Source of the DNA: Talpa occidentalis
Taxonomy: Eukaryota; Chordata; Mammalia; Eulipotyphla; Talpidae
Length of the DNA: 64,000 bases
NCBI RefSeq assembly: GCF_014898055.3
Contig: NW_023602073.1
Location: forward strand, 81,820,678 to 81,884,677
Reading direction: 5' to 3'
This document shows positions 1 to 10,465 of the stretch, piece after piece; position 1 is the first letter of the stretch, and the number at the start of each line of letters is the position of its first letter. Both the position numbers and the translations under genes were made by a program. Below the pieces are notes generated by a model that did no database searches, was not told the DNA's origin, and was given only the letters and a program-made list of their open reading frames with translations.

Positions 1-201
1 GTTCGATTCCTGGCCTGTCAGGGAGAAACCCACATGGTGTGGCAGACCTCTCCTGCCTTGCTCACTGCTCCCCTCAGCAGTGTCTTTGGTCCATCTGCCT
101 GTTCTGCTTCCTACTCTGTCTCTGGTGAATTCTCTCACCCTCCTGCACCTCTGACCTGTACCCCAGTTCTTGTATAAATAAATAAATCTTTAAAAAAAAA
201 A
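1..201 (+). mobile_element. tRNA-derived SINE, cut by the window edge
   Basis: The window opens inside the B box (GGTTCGATTCC minus its first base) and continues through the tRNA-unrelated body, with the characteristic CTCCCCTCAGCAGTGT and CCCCAGTTCTTGTATAAATA stretches, to an A-rich tail. It belongs to the subfamily whose body reads CTGTACCCCAG near the 3' end. The head lies outside the window, so no target duplication can be placed. Confidence 0.9.
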
Positions 202-502
202 TAGAAGCTCCATTTCCCCCATCATCACCAATCCCATTCATCCCCTAGTTAGAATAAAATAAGAACCAAGGAAGCAGCAAATAGGCCCTTCTTCTGATCA
301 TTATATCCCTAGCACTTAAAGAAAAAATTTCCTGGGTTATAGTAAAAGCTCAGTCACTACTTTTCAATACAGATTTGAATATATGAATAAGTAACAGAAT
401 AAACTAGCTTCTCCAAGTTTCTGTTTTGAACCATCAGACCTATACCAGGTTCAGACATTTTCAGTCTGTGAAAGTATGGAAAATCAGAGAAAGTGATAAT
501 GG

Positions 503-540
503 GTGTGTGTGTGTGTGTGTGTGTATGTGTGTGCATGTGT
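503..540. repeat. (GT)n microsatellite
   Basis: An interrupted run of GT dinucleotides with ATGT and GCATGT interruptions toward its end. Confidence 0.95.
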
Positions 541-1984
541 ATTTATTATTTTTTAAGCTCAACTGTGTTGTAACCCATCATTTGGACTTTGAATCCCGTG
601 TCTCAGCAAGTAGGTATTTAGCTGAAAGGAGTCTTCAATGTCTGGATTCTGCTATGACATAACAATAATTGGGATGGCAAATCTAACATTTGAAATGTGA
701 ACATTTGTATTTCTTAATTTTCCTCATTTTCTGAATTTTTAAGGGAAGAATCAAAGCTAAGAAAAACTTCTAGTATTTGTATCACTTGGTATCTTGCAAT
801 GTGTGTGCATCTATGAGGAACAACAAGGAACAAAACAGAGAGTAAAAAGTCATTTTTGTTTTTAAAAATATTCTCAAAAATTAGATAGCAATTTTAAAAC
901 TGAAAAAAAAAAAAAAACAACCAGGATATTTACCCATAATATTAGATCTAGTCTTTAAGGGCAAGAGATAAGATTTTGATCTGTAATAAGTCTGAGAACA
1001 GTAACAGTTGCTATCATTTATTTGCTGCTTCTGGTGATCTGTTAAATTGACATCTGTATAATGGTGGTTTCTGACAACACTAATAGACAATAACCTGTAT
1101 TAGGTCAGATCTTTATTAAATGATGTTTTTATCTTTAAAATGAAATTATGTGACTCATGTAATGTTCAAATTTAGGAAGTAATATACCATGAACAATAAT
1201 TTCATGTAGCTTATTTATAATATGACTTATCCCCTTTGAAGTTGCTGCCCTGGTGAGTTCTGCTCTTTAGAGTTTAGCCAATTTAAATGCAGAATGGGAC
1301 TCATTTCCTTCAATTTCAACACAAATCAAAGAAGGACTTTGTCTCGGTAGATGTCCTACATATAGCAGCTTTCAAAAGCCACCTTTCTATGAAGTCTCCC
1401 CAGCTTTTAACAAAGCTGGCTCTTGAAAAGAGATTGGAGGCACAGTGGCTATGAAAGTAAAAACAGCTAGAGGGACTGTAGGAGCCAGCCCTGGCTGCTT
1501 ACCAAGTTCTGCCTACCCAGAGAATCCTAAAATCAGCAAATGTGAAAGGGACTTAGAGACTGTCAAGTTCCTTTAATTTGAGGTCATTCAAAAAAAAAAA
1601 TTACTGTATGGCTTGTCCAAGTGATGACTAAACTGTTGGTAAAGGTAATCGTTCTTTGCAGAAATCATGTTGCAATGTAATTTCCTTTATAAAGAGACAT
1701 TTTCTCAGACTTCTAGTCTCAGATAGCTGTTAAGCAATCAATGTTGCCTTGTTCTAGATGTGAAGGGAGTAAGGTCCTGATTCAGGGAATAATTTGAGTA
1801 AAATTAAAATATTCTTTTTTTTTTTTTTTTCATTTTGCCCTGTTAGAGAAAGGAGTATTCTTCATGAAATTATTATCTAACGAATATACTAAAACCATTT
1901 TCACTTATGTCCCTCTCCTAGACTCTCCTTTTACTAGGTTTATGGTTCATGACTTTTCACAACAGAATTACTTCCGTATGACAT

Positions 1985-2266
1985 TTTTTTTTTAAGATTT
2001 TATTTATTTATTTATTTATACAAGCACTGTGTACAGTCAGAAGTGCGGGAGGGTGAGAGAATTCACCAGAGCCAGAGCAGGGAGCAGAGCAGGCAGAAGG
2101 ACCGAATTACACTGCTGAGGGGAGCAGCGGGCGGCAGGGGAGGTCTGCGCGCCATGTGGGACCCTCCTCCGGTGGCCGGGGAGCAGCCAGGGATCGAACC
2201 GGCTCTGCAGAGGCTGCGGGCAGCTTCGCAACCGAGCACTCAACCGCTGCGCCACCGGGGAGGCCC
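1985..2266 (-). mobile_element. tRNA-derived SINE, full length
   Basis: Read on the minus strand: GGGCCTCCCCGGTGGCGCAG head, A and B boxes, the body, and an ATAAATAAATAAAATCTT tail. It is flanked by a 13-base target duplication, TTCCGTATGACAT (1972-1984 and 2268-2280). The body ends in the CTGTACACAG form of the GC-rich, apparently younger group. Open frames predicted across it on both strands are SINE translation only. Confidence 0.95.
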
Positions 2267-2334
2267 ATTCCGTATGACATTTTAAAAACAAAAATAAAAA
2301 ATCTGTTTAGCATAATTCTGGGATTAATCATTTT

Positions 2335-2459
2335 TTTATTGCGGTAACATTATTTTACAACACTCTGTATGATTGAGAAGTACACAACCCCTCCTTTTCA
2401 GACATATGTCACCCAGCACACCCCACACCAAGACACCAAGTCCTCTGCCATAGTCTATT
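2335..2459 (-). mobile_element. LINE-1 3' end, 5'-truncated
   Basis: It begins with a T-rich run and TTATTGCGGTAACATT, the antisense form of the L1 3' untranslated end seen in laurasiatherian mammals. It is flanked by a 15-base near-perfect duplication: GGGATTAATCATTTT (2320-2334) and GGGTTTAATCATTTT (2460-2474). Only about 125 bases were inserted. Confidence 0.75.
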
Positions 2460-5400
2460 GGGTTTAATCATTTTAAATTTCTTTTATTTACACAGTCAAA
2501 TTTGCTTGGAATGTGCCCATCTCTTCATTTATCTCTACTGTGCCATGCAAATAATGAATTTCAATTATATGTACCTCTTCACGTATAAGTAAAATTAAAG
2601 ATACATTTGATAAAGATATCACAAATATTCTGGCATTTAGTGTAAAGGTAAATTTTTAAACTTGCTGGAACAGGAAGTATTTCTATGTTTTTCCGTTTTT
2701 CCACTTAGTCACTCTATAAAATGATATCTATTGAAATTAACATTTCTTTTGGAACACTGTGTATACTGTAGAAACACTGAGAAATGGAAGCAATGATCAG
2801 CTACGTGTTGATAACACATGAATGTCAAACTGTCAAATTAAATTTATTAACGTCTTTTTTCTAGTGGAGTTAGAATGGAGACTGGAATGGTTCCTTCATG
2901 AATATTCAATTCAGTTCATTTGGGTGAATTCCTTTGGGAACTATTTACTTAATAATTAGTATCAGCTCAACTATATTTTGGTGTTTGCATTACAGTAGCA
3001 TGGATGTAGCTTTCCATGCTTAGAATTCTTACCACTGTTGCCCACAATGGTGCTGTCTCAAATTAAAGATTTTATATCTGCAGTCAAAATTTTAGATTCA
3101 TTATTGACTCAACACAAGAAAAAGCACAGACATATTTTATTATTGCTTTGTCAGGAATGTTTTGGAGTTATTAATGTGTCTATAATCAGGGTTAGCACAT
3201 ATTAACATTCATATTCATTTCTGTAGAAAAGAATTCTGTCTGGTAAAAGTACCATTTAGTTCAATATGATTCTCCTCAGGGAAACTCTCAGCCTATAAAT
3301 AGACACATCTATTATAATTTATGTCAATTTCTGCTACAGTGAGTCAGCAGTTGACCTTAGATTGCTCATCAATAAAATTCTAGTCTTTGCTTTGTAAGAT
3401 ACATATAGCATATTGAATCTTATTTACTAATATTTTAGGTTAGAGAGGTCCTTGGCAGACTATAACTCAGTATTTTATATTTGTATGGTGTCACTTATCA
3501 ATAGTTTACAAAATCTTTTCATATACTTAATAACATCTGACTCTCTCAACAAGTATCACTGCCCTTAGAAGTGAAATACAAGTTTCCAAATATTATGAAA
3601 CACTGCAGATTACATAGTAGTGGTGAATCAAAGACTAGAACCCGTGGCTTAACCCTCCTAGTTCAGTGTTTTCCTACTCCCCCTTGCTGCTTGAAAAGCA
3701 GGCTACATGTACTTGTGGGATGGCTGTGAATGAAGGTTTCTTTACCTATGTCTGGAGAAGGGAATAGAACACTGATTTGGGAGGAGAGAGTAAAGGACAA
3801 CTTGCAGGCAAGATGCTGATGACTTCATAATCTTTAGCCTTAATCTTAGCCTTGTGAATTTTGGTCTATAAATTCTTGCTCATCTACAGTATAAAAAGTA
3901 AAGTGGTTCTAACTTTGAGTCTTACAGTGGTTTGTTTTTCTTATTTCAAAGTGGAGCAAGCCAGGTTATCAATTTCTTTGTGTGCATAATTCTCATCTCT
4001 TCCTGTGAAAACTTGCTTCTATTTTGAGAATTATAAAGCTTATCTGAATTTTAGCCTGAAAATTTAGCTTATCTGAAATAGCCTTTTATTCTCTAAACAA
4101 ATTTTTAAAGACTGTGCAGTGCTATAATAAAGTAGGTGGAAGAATATAGTAGTAACCAAAACAAAGCATACCCCTGTCCCACTTAAAGCTTTTCTCTAAG
4201 TATATTTAACAGATTTTCGCTTCTAGTTCATTGTTTTGCTACAAATTCATTCAGTTTGGGGAAGAAATACGCCTGGCTAAGCATAAAACATGTATGGGGA
4301 AAACTCATTGATGGTTATTTTTTTTTTATTTTGCTTTGTATTCATGATCTTTGAAAAGTATCAGTTGTTACCTTAAAGTAAATTTCTTCTTTACACTAGA
4401 TTTCTTATTGTTTTTACTCTGAGATTCTTGTGTGAGGTATTCTGCACCAGGTTTTTTTTGTTTGTTTGTTTTCTTATCAAGACTTCCTGCTTCTTTCTTC
4501 TGTATTTCTCCCACCCATCCTCAGCCAATTTTATCCAGTGTCCTGTCTTCCTTTGACTCAGCATTCCCTCTCTACTGGCTCCCTATGCTCAGATTAGTCA
4601 GGAAGGCTAGAAGACAATTGATTGCTAGCTTGCAGGTACTTGCCAATAAGAAAAAATTACCTGAAATAAAAATTATTTCTCTGATTTTAACCCCTTGAAT
4701 CTGAATTTTCTCACCTAGAAAATAACCTTCTATGAGTTAAGATTCGGTAAGCACTATATAAACTAAATTATAGTCTAGTTTAAACCGACATTATTTCAGG
4801 ACTTGAACCATGGGAAATCCATGTCACATGTGATAGGAAAAAAATAGACCCAGGAAAAGGGAGACTTGCTCCTTTTTGCAGCTACCATTTTATCCTTTTT
4901 CTGTCTTCATCCACAATATTCGTTTTCATAACATTTTTATTCTCCCTGTCTTTCTCATCCTTCTTCCCTTTCTGTATAAATCTTCAAACTACTGAGGTCC
5001 ATCTTGGAATTTCTTTCTTATTTAGCACCAGGAGTTGCCATAAACTTCAAAAATAATTAATTTGGATTTATTTTAAGTTTTTAATTGTAAGTCATGTGAC
5101 AGATAGTCAAGAAGTTGGGAATGAAATGTAGTCAAAAGCAGAATCCGGGGACAGAACATTTCCCTAGACCCGAGCTGAGAGTGTTTTCCATAACTGTGCC
5201 TTATGCAGCAGTTTGCCAAATGCAGTGGCCCCTGCAGGGCACTCGTGCACGGGGTGGGGGGTGGGCCGGGGGTGGCAATGGTGTGCTGGCCGCTGTGCCA
5301 CTGCTGAGGAGGTCTTTATGTACAGAACTGGATGCTCTAACCAGGCCCACTTCAGGTTTTCCCGAAGATCAGCAGAATTTTTAAATAGCTCTTTGGTTCC

Positions 5401-5499
5401 TTCTTGATAACAGTATAGTTTGGCAGCTTAAGGCAAAGAGGTGAATTAGTGCTGAGTCCATTCTCTTTTGCCAAAGACAGTTTGTGACAGGGTGAGAAT

Positions 5500-5640
5500 G
5501 AATCTGAAAGTGAAGTATATCAGCTTCTATATCTGATTCCACTACTTACATTAAGTCATGTGACAGTGATCAAATCACTTAACCTCTGATTTTAGGTTAA
5601 TCTCTTAACCTTATCAGAAGGATTTTGGTGCTAAAAAAAT
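5500..5640 (+). repeat. MIR fragment
   Basis: It contains the diverged MIR core, recognisable as GTGACAGTGATCAAATCACTTAACCTCTGA, which corresponds to the tRNA-derived MIR consensus around 'gtgaccttgggcaagtcacttaacctc'. Confidence 0.65.
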
Positions 5641-5674
5641 AAAACTATTATTATTATTATGGTCAATAGAACTA

Positions 5675-5885
5675 ATGTGTAAGAATGGAGCCTCTGGAGC
5701 TACATCCCTTGGATTTGAGACCAATTGTGTGCTTCATGGCTAGTGTGGCCTTGGGCAATTTATATCTCTCACCTTGGTTCAACAGAGTATAGTAATAGTA
5801 GAAGCTTATAAGACTCTGAAGGACTATTACACATAAAGTGCTTGGCATGTAGCATGTACGACAATAAATATTAACTGCTACTGTT
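5675..5885 (+). repeat. MIR, nearly full length
   Basis: It follows the MIR consensus from 'gagcctctggagc' through 'gtgtggccttgggcaattt' to 'cataaagtgcttggcatgtagca' and 'aataaatattaactgct'. It is ancient and diverged; no coding potential. Confidence 0.8.
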
Positions 5886-6746
5886 CTCACTTATGTAAAA
5901 AAAAAAGGCTGAATATTATTGCCAGTGATGGATGTGTGTTTATAGAGAAATTAGTTAGCATGTATTTGAGTAATAAAGGTATTGGAAAGATACCACAATT
6001 GACCTAGAAATTAAGGGGCAAGCCTGCCCACTTAAACCTACTTTACAGTGGATCTTTGTTACAAACATCATACATGAACTTTAATTAATGGGAATATTTC
6101 AAAACTACAAATTGCTCTCCAAAGTTTAAGAGACTGGGTAGATCTTTATAGAGCTCAAAACAATTGAAAGCTTCATTTCATCCATTATTCTCCTGCTCTT
6201 CTTCCCACACCTTCTTGCTTCCTGTCAGGAAGGTCAGGGTTTTATTTGTTGCTTTTACATGTAGATAAACCAGTATACAAAGAAGTTTATAAACACAAGA
6301 ACAGAAAAGGCTAGATGAGCAGTGCCTTGTCAGTACTTATGGTCAGTGCCTTTCTCCCTGGTCTTCGCTACCTTTCTAAACATCACCTTAAGTACATTTT
6401 TTTTTTTTTTATGCTTCAGCAAAGCATAGCTGTCAGCAAGGCCTTATTTCTCTTTTGAAATTTGGAGTGTAGAAAGCAACTCTTGATTTTAATGGCAAAA
6501 TGAGCATTCTACTAATATAAGTTGTACACTGCCCAGAGAATCTCAAATTGCTTCTAAACAAAAGTTTCCATTCATCCTTTGAGATGTATTATATGTAAAG
6601 CACAGATGCATAAACTCAAACTTTGGCATACAAAAATCTTGTTCCTTGCCAAGTTCAGGTGAACTGCAGCCCTAACTAGAGTTCCATGTAATGTTAGACC
6701 CATCGTGGCAATCTTCATAAAATGCCAAACACATCAACACTACTGC

Positions 6747-7346
6747 ATTAGTGTGTTGAGACTATCATAATAGGAGGTCACACACTGGGTGGCATAAGCA
6801 ATAGACATTTGTTTTCTCACATTTATAAAGGCTGAAAGATTAACATCTAGGTGTGAAGAGGCTTGGCTTCTCCAGTGACTTTTCTTCCTGGCTAGTGGAT
6901 GGCCCATGAACTTTCCTCTGTGCACACATGCACATCTTATAAGGACACTTCTTTTAAGTGCCCCCTCTAAGGAAATCACTCTATTTTTATAAGAACTGGG
7001 GTGCAGGCCAGAGGTGCCAGGAGGGAGAAGATTCACCAGAGACAGAGTGGGGAGCAGAGCAGACAGATCTACTGAAATACACTGCTGAGGGGAGCAGCAG
7101 GCAAGACAGGAGAGGTCAGCTGTGCCTTGTGGGTCAGCTCCCTGGCCGGGGATCGAACCTGTGCTGCAGTGGCTGCAGATTGCTTTGTAGTGCTGTGACT
7201 TAACTCCTTGCCCCACCAGGGAGGCCCTAAGGAACTCACTTTAAATTAGTAAAGGACTTATCTCCAAATAGGGTTACATTCTAAGATTCTAGGGATTGGA
7301 ATCACAAAGTACAAATTTGGGGGGAACAAGATTCAATCCCTAACAT
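6747..7346 (-). mobile_element. MLT1-like MaLR solo LTR, interrupted by a SINE
   Basis: On the minus strand it starts TGTTAGGGATTGAATC and continues through the block corresponding to CTATTTGGAGATAAG, the CTTATAAGA block, and the terminal TGAGAAAACAAATG..GCCACCCAG-like region. That order is typical of MLT1/MST LTRs of ERVL-MaLR elements. No internal retroviral genes flank it. A SINE (6981-7226) splits it, so the 158-residue open frame crossing it (6740-7216) is a repeat artefact. Outer ends are approximate. Confidence 0.75.
6981..7226 (-). mobile_element. tRNA-derived SINE nested in the MLT1-like LTR
   Basis: Minus-strand head GGCCTCCCTGGTGGGGCAAG, and a body carrying the CTGCTCCCCTCAGCAGTGTA block. 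It is flanked by CTAAGGAAATCACT (6967-6980) and CTAAGGAACTCACT (7227-7240), a 14-base duplication with one difference. There is little A-tail; it ends near CTTATAAAAATAG. Confidence 0.92.
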
Positions 7347-7439
7347 TTGCATAGTGAAATTGTAAATAGCATCTGTTGTCAATTTGTTTTGTTGTTTTAT
7401 GAGGGAATTTATTGGTTTATAACAAAGGATTGTCTTCAT

Positions 7440-7560
7440 CTAATGAAAGGCAGTGAGATCTACAGAAGAGACAAAGACAGATCTGAACTTTAATCCCTTG
7501 TGGGAGATAATACTACTACCCTGTTGGGTTGTGAGAATTAGAGAAAAATTATCAACTGTG
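7440..7560 (+). repeat. MIR fragment
   Basis: The central and 3' MIR blocks are recognisable: 'aatactactaccctgttgggttgtgagaatta' corresponds to the MIR 'aatagtacctacctcatagggttgttgtgaggatta' block. Confidence 0.55.
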
Positions 7561-7803
7561 CCTCTACATTTTTATATGTGTGTCAAATAATTCTTATTAT
7601 ATTGTTAATACTATGTAAACTAGCATCCCTTGAGTGCAAGACAGAAGATGAAAGATAGAAATTCTGCTAGTCGATTTTATTCTAACTTGTGATGTTAATT
7701 TTCAACTTAATATTCTGTTTTCATGTTAGTGTTCAAATATTCAGCTAGTTTGTGATTTTCTCAAAACTATTCTAACATTTTAATTTTTAAAATACATGTA
7801 TTT

Positions 7804-8131
7804 GGGGCCTCCCTGGTGGCGCAGCGGTTGAGCGCTGGGTTGCGAAGCTGCCCGCGGCCTCTGCGGCGCCGGTTCGATCCCTGGCTGCTCCCTGGCCACC
7901 GGAGGAGGGTCCCACATGGCGCGCAGACCTCTCCTGCTGCCCGCTGCTCCCCTCAGCAGTGTACTTCGGTCCTTCTGCCTGCTCTGCTCCCCGCTCTGGC
8001 TCTGGTGAATTCTCTCACCCTCCCGAGCTTCTGACTGTACCCAGTGCATGTATAAACAAAACAAACAAACAAACCAGCAAACAAATAAATAAAGCATGCC
8101 TCTATAAAAAAATAAATAAATAAAATAAAAT
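7804..8131 (+). mobile_element. tRNA-derived SINE, full length with the clearest pol III boxes
   Basis: This is the most consensus-like copy. The A box TGGCGCAGCGG is at 7817-7827 and the B box GGTTCGATCCC at 7871-7881, spaced as in a tRNA gene. The body follows, then an expanded AAAC and AAATA-rich tail. A perfect 15-base duplication, AAAATACATGTATTT, flanks it (7789-7803 and 8132-8146). It makes a good reference copy for the family. Open frames on both strands here are SINE translation. Confidence 0.96.
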
Positions 8132-8799
8132 AAAATACATGTATTTTACATATGGTAATTATGCATGTATAAGCTTATTGAGAAGCTAGATTTATGTTCA
8201 GACTAAATTTTCAAATCATTTTATTTTTTAAACCACTTTGTTAGATACGACTGTCAAACAAAAAGCTATGAATGATTAATGTATGCAATTTGATAAGTTT
8301 GGGAATCATAACTTAGGCCTATAATATCAATCTTCTTATGGTCATTCTAGGAATTTTTTTTACAGTGTTGGCTATTTCAGCTATCCACATATACACTGAA
8401 ATGAAAAACTAATAAAATATTAACTCACTTCAAGACATAAGAATAAGAAAATACATACATACAGCCTTGAGCATGCTAATTCATGGAAAAGGTTTGAATA
8501 TATTAGGTGCTCAATGTAAATTTCCACTGATATTTACAATTTAAAACTTCTACTCACCTGCTCTAAATGTGGGACTCCTGGTCCTCTCTAATTCATGTGC
8601 CACAACTGAGGTACAGAAAATGTTTGGGAGTAGGGTGTAAATTTAGCTTTCATATTGCAAATAGTATTAAGTGTAGGTGTTTTATTGATGTGGGTGCAGT
8701 GTCAACCAAAGGTAAGGGGCTAAGCAGTTTAAAGACTGAGAGGAAATCGACAATCTGAAATAAAGAAGGATTCATAAAGCACTTTGCAAAAGATTTGAT

Positions 8800-8845
8800 C
8801 TCACACGAAAGAAGCTTTTCCTCTCACATGAAAGACGCTTTTCCT
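8800..8845. repeat. Two-copy 23-base tandem duplication
   Basis: CTCACACGAAAGAAGCTTTTCCT is followed directly by CTCACATGAAAGACGCTTTTCCT, with two differences. It is isolated, with no further copies. Confidence 0.9.
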
Positions 8846-9124
8846 CTCTTTGTACCCATCCACCCACCCTATCTTTTCTTCATTCAACACTTGGCCTCTT
8901 TTGACTCCCTAATACCTATACTCTTCTCTAATCACTGCTTTGTCTTTTCATGCCATTTGGTTCTTTTGTATTTCTATGAATAACTGTAAGTTCATTGGGT
9001 AATATAATATTTTCTACTTGTGTGTTTCTGAACCTCTTAATAGTGCTGTAGATAATCAGATTATCAATTCATTACCATCTCCATCTAACAAAACAATTCC
9101 TTATTTTTTTTTTTAAATCGGTCT

Positions 9125-9190
9125 TCCCTATCAGAATATAAGCTCTGTGAGAGCAGGATTTTGTTATTCTTAATCAAAGATTAATTCAAG
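9125..9190 (+). repeat. LINE-2 3' end fragment
   Basis: The block 'gaatataagctctgtgagagcagga' matches the L2 3'-end consensus around 'gactgtgagctccttgagggcaggga'. Confidence 0.6.
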
Positions 9191-9194
9191 ATAA

Positions 9195-9700
9195 GCAGCT
9201 GCAACAAACCAAGTGCTGTTCAGGGATCAGGCAGTAGAGATGAAAGTGTCTGATAAAGTCCCTACTCTCTTGAGTTTATATTCTAGTATGGAAAAAATAA
9301 GAATACAAGCACACTCGTATACATGCCTTATGTCGTCAGTTTGGAGGAGTAGTATAAAGGAAAAGCAATGTGAAGGGAAGAGTGGGATGGTGAGATGGTG
9401 TTTTAGATAAGGTGATGAGGAAGGATTCTGGAGTTGAGGAAGAAGTGACTGTTGAGCAGCGACTTGAATGAACTGAGCATCTGAAGACTGGGGAGGTCAG
9501 GTCATTGTGACAGATTTGGCAGCAGCCACAAAGACTTCAAAGTAAGAATAAATCCGGCCTACTTAGCAGACAGAACGCAAATAAGGGCACACGAGGCATA
9601 GTTCTAAGTGACAAGTCTGGAGTGATTAACGGGCCAAATCAAATAGGACTTTGTACTCATCTAGGAGAAGTTTGGGTTTTATCGTGAGTATGTTGTGAAT
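9195..9700 (-). repeat. LINE-2 fragment, antisense
   Basis: Antisense L2 blocks occur in order: 'aaagtccctactctcttgagtttatattctagt', 'gttgagcagcgacttgaatgaactgag', and 'aggagaagtttgggttttat'. It is diverged and carries no open frame. Confidence 0.65.
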
Positions 9701-10214
9701 TAATCCACTAAGTGGATGAATAAATGAACAAGTGAATCAGGGGGGTCCAGATGTGGTCTGATCCAAGTACATTTACTTAAGAGCAAGTAAATGATTAATT
9801 GCCATAATATCATTTTATAATACTAATCACACCATCGATCAAAATAAAAAAAAACTGATCATTTAATAGGAATCAAACTCAAGGGCTGGGTTCATTGGAG
9901 CAATTGATGAGAACTGCAAAGTAACTGAGTATGTGACTAAATGCTGATTCATCACTTGGTCTGACCAAGGGAGTCAAGGCTGCTAGTGGAGGTGAAGCAG
10001 AAATACCCAACAGAGGATGAACTTCCAACAGCTATGGGTAGAGGAGTAAATACGTCTTTACTCACTCTGAAAACTGTTCCCCACACTTTTCTTTTTCATT
10101 GCTCAGCACATCTGTCAACACCTCCTAGGTGCTACATTACTATGCCAGAAGAAAAACTTTGTCAACAGATGATTGCATTCCAGATACGTTAGCTGAAAGG
10201 GAATATGGACAGAG

Positions 10215-10465
10215 GCTAACCACACAGGCTCTGGACTCAGACGATTTTTTTTGAGGTTTCAAAGTTATTTATTTTGGCTGCATATAAGAAAGCACACCTT
10301 GGTGATCTGGGCAAGTTAAATTGTTATTGTCACAGTTTGCACATTGGCAAGATAGAAATAATAACCTTCCAATATTGTTGTGAGGACTAAATGAAATAAT
10401 TTACTTAAAGTAATGAGTTCCTGGCATATGATAATTATTCAAGAAACATTAACTTTTATATTTAT
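10215..10465 (+). repeat. MIR, interrupted
   Basis: MIR blocks 'ggctctggactcagac', 'gatctgggcaagttaa' and 'ttgttgtgaggactaaatgaaata..' appear in order, with a T-rich interruption after the first. Confidence 0.7.

Noticed and set aside
6740..7216. 158-residue open frame on the minus strand
   Set aside because: It spans an MLT1-like LTR and a nested SINE; both are non-coding and the frame is a composite of repeats.
7804..7885. Possible functional tRNA gene from A and B boxes
   Set aside because: No complete cloverleaf: acceptor stem does not pair and the sequence continues into the SINE body with flanking target duplication.
7780..8097. Arginine/glutamine-rich frame, also seen at 28673-29011
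   Set aside because: Same SINE read antisense; the shared peptide is a repeat product, not a gene family.
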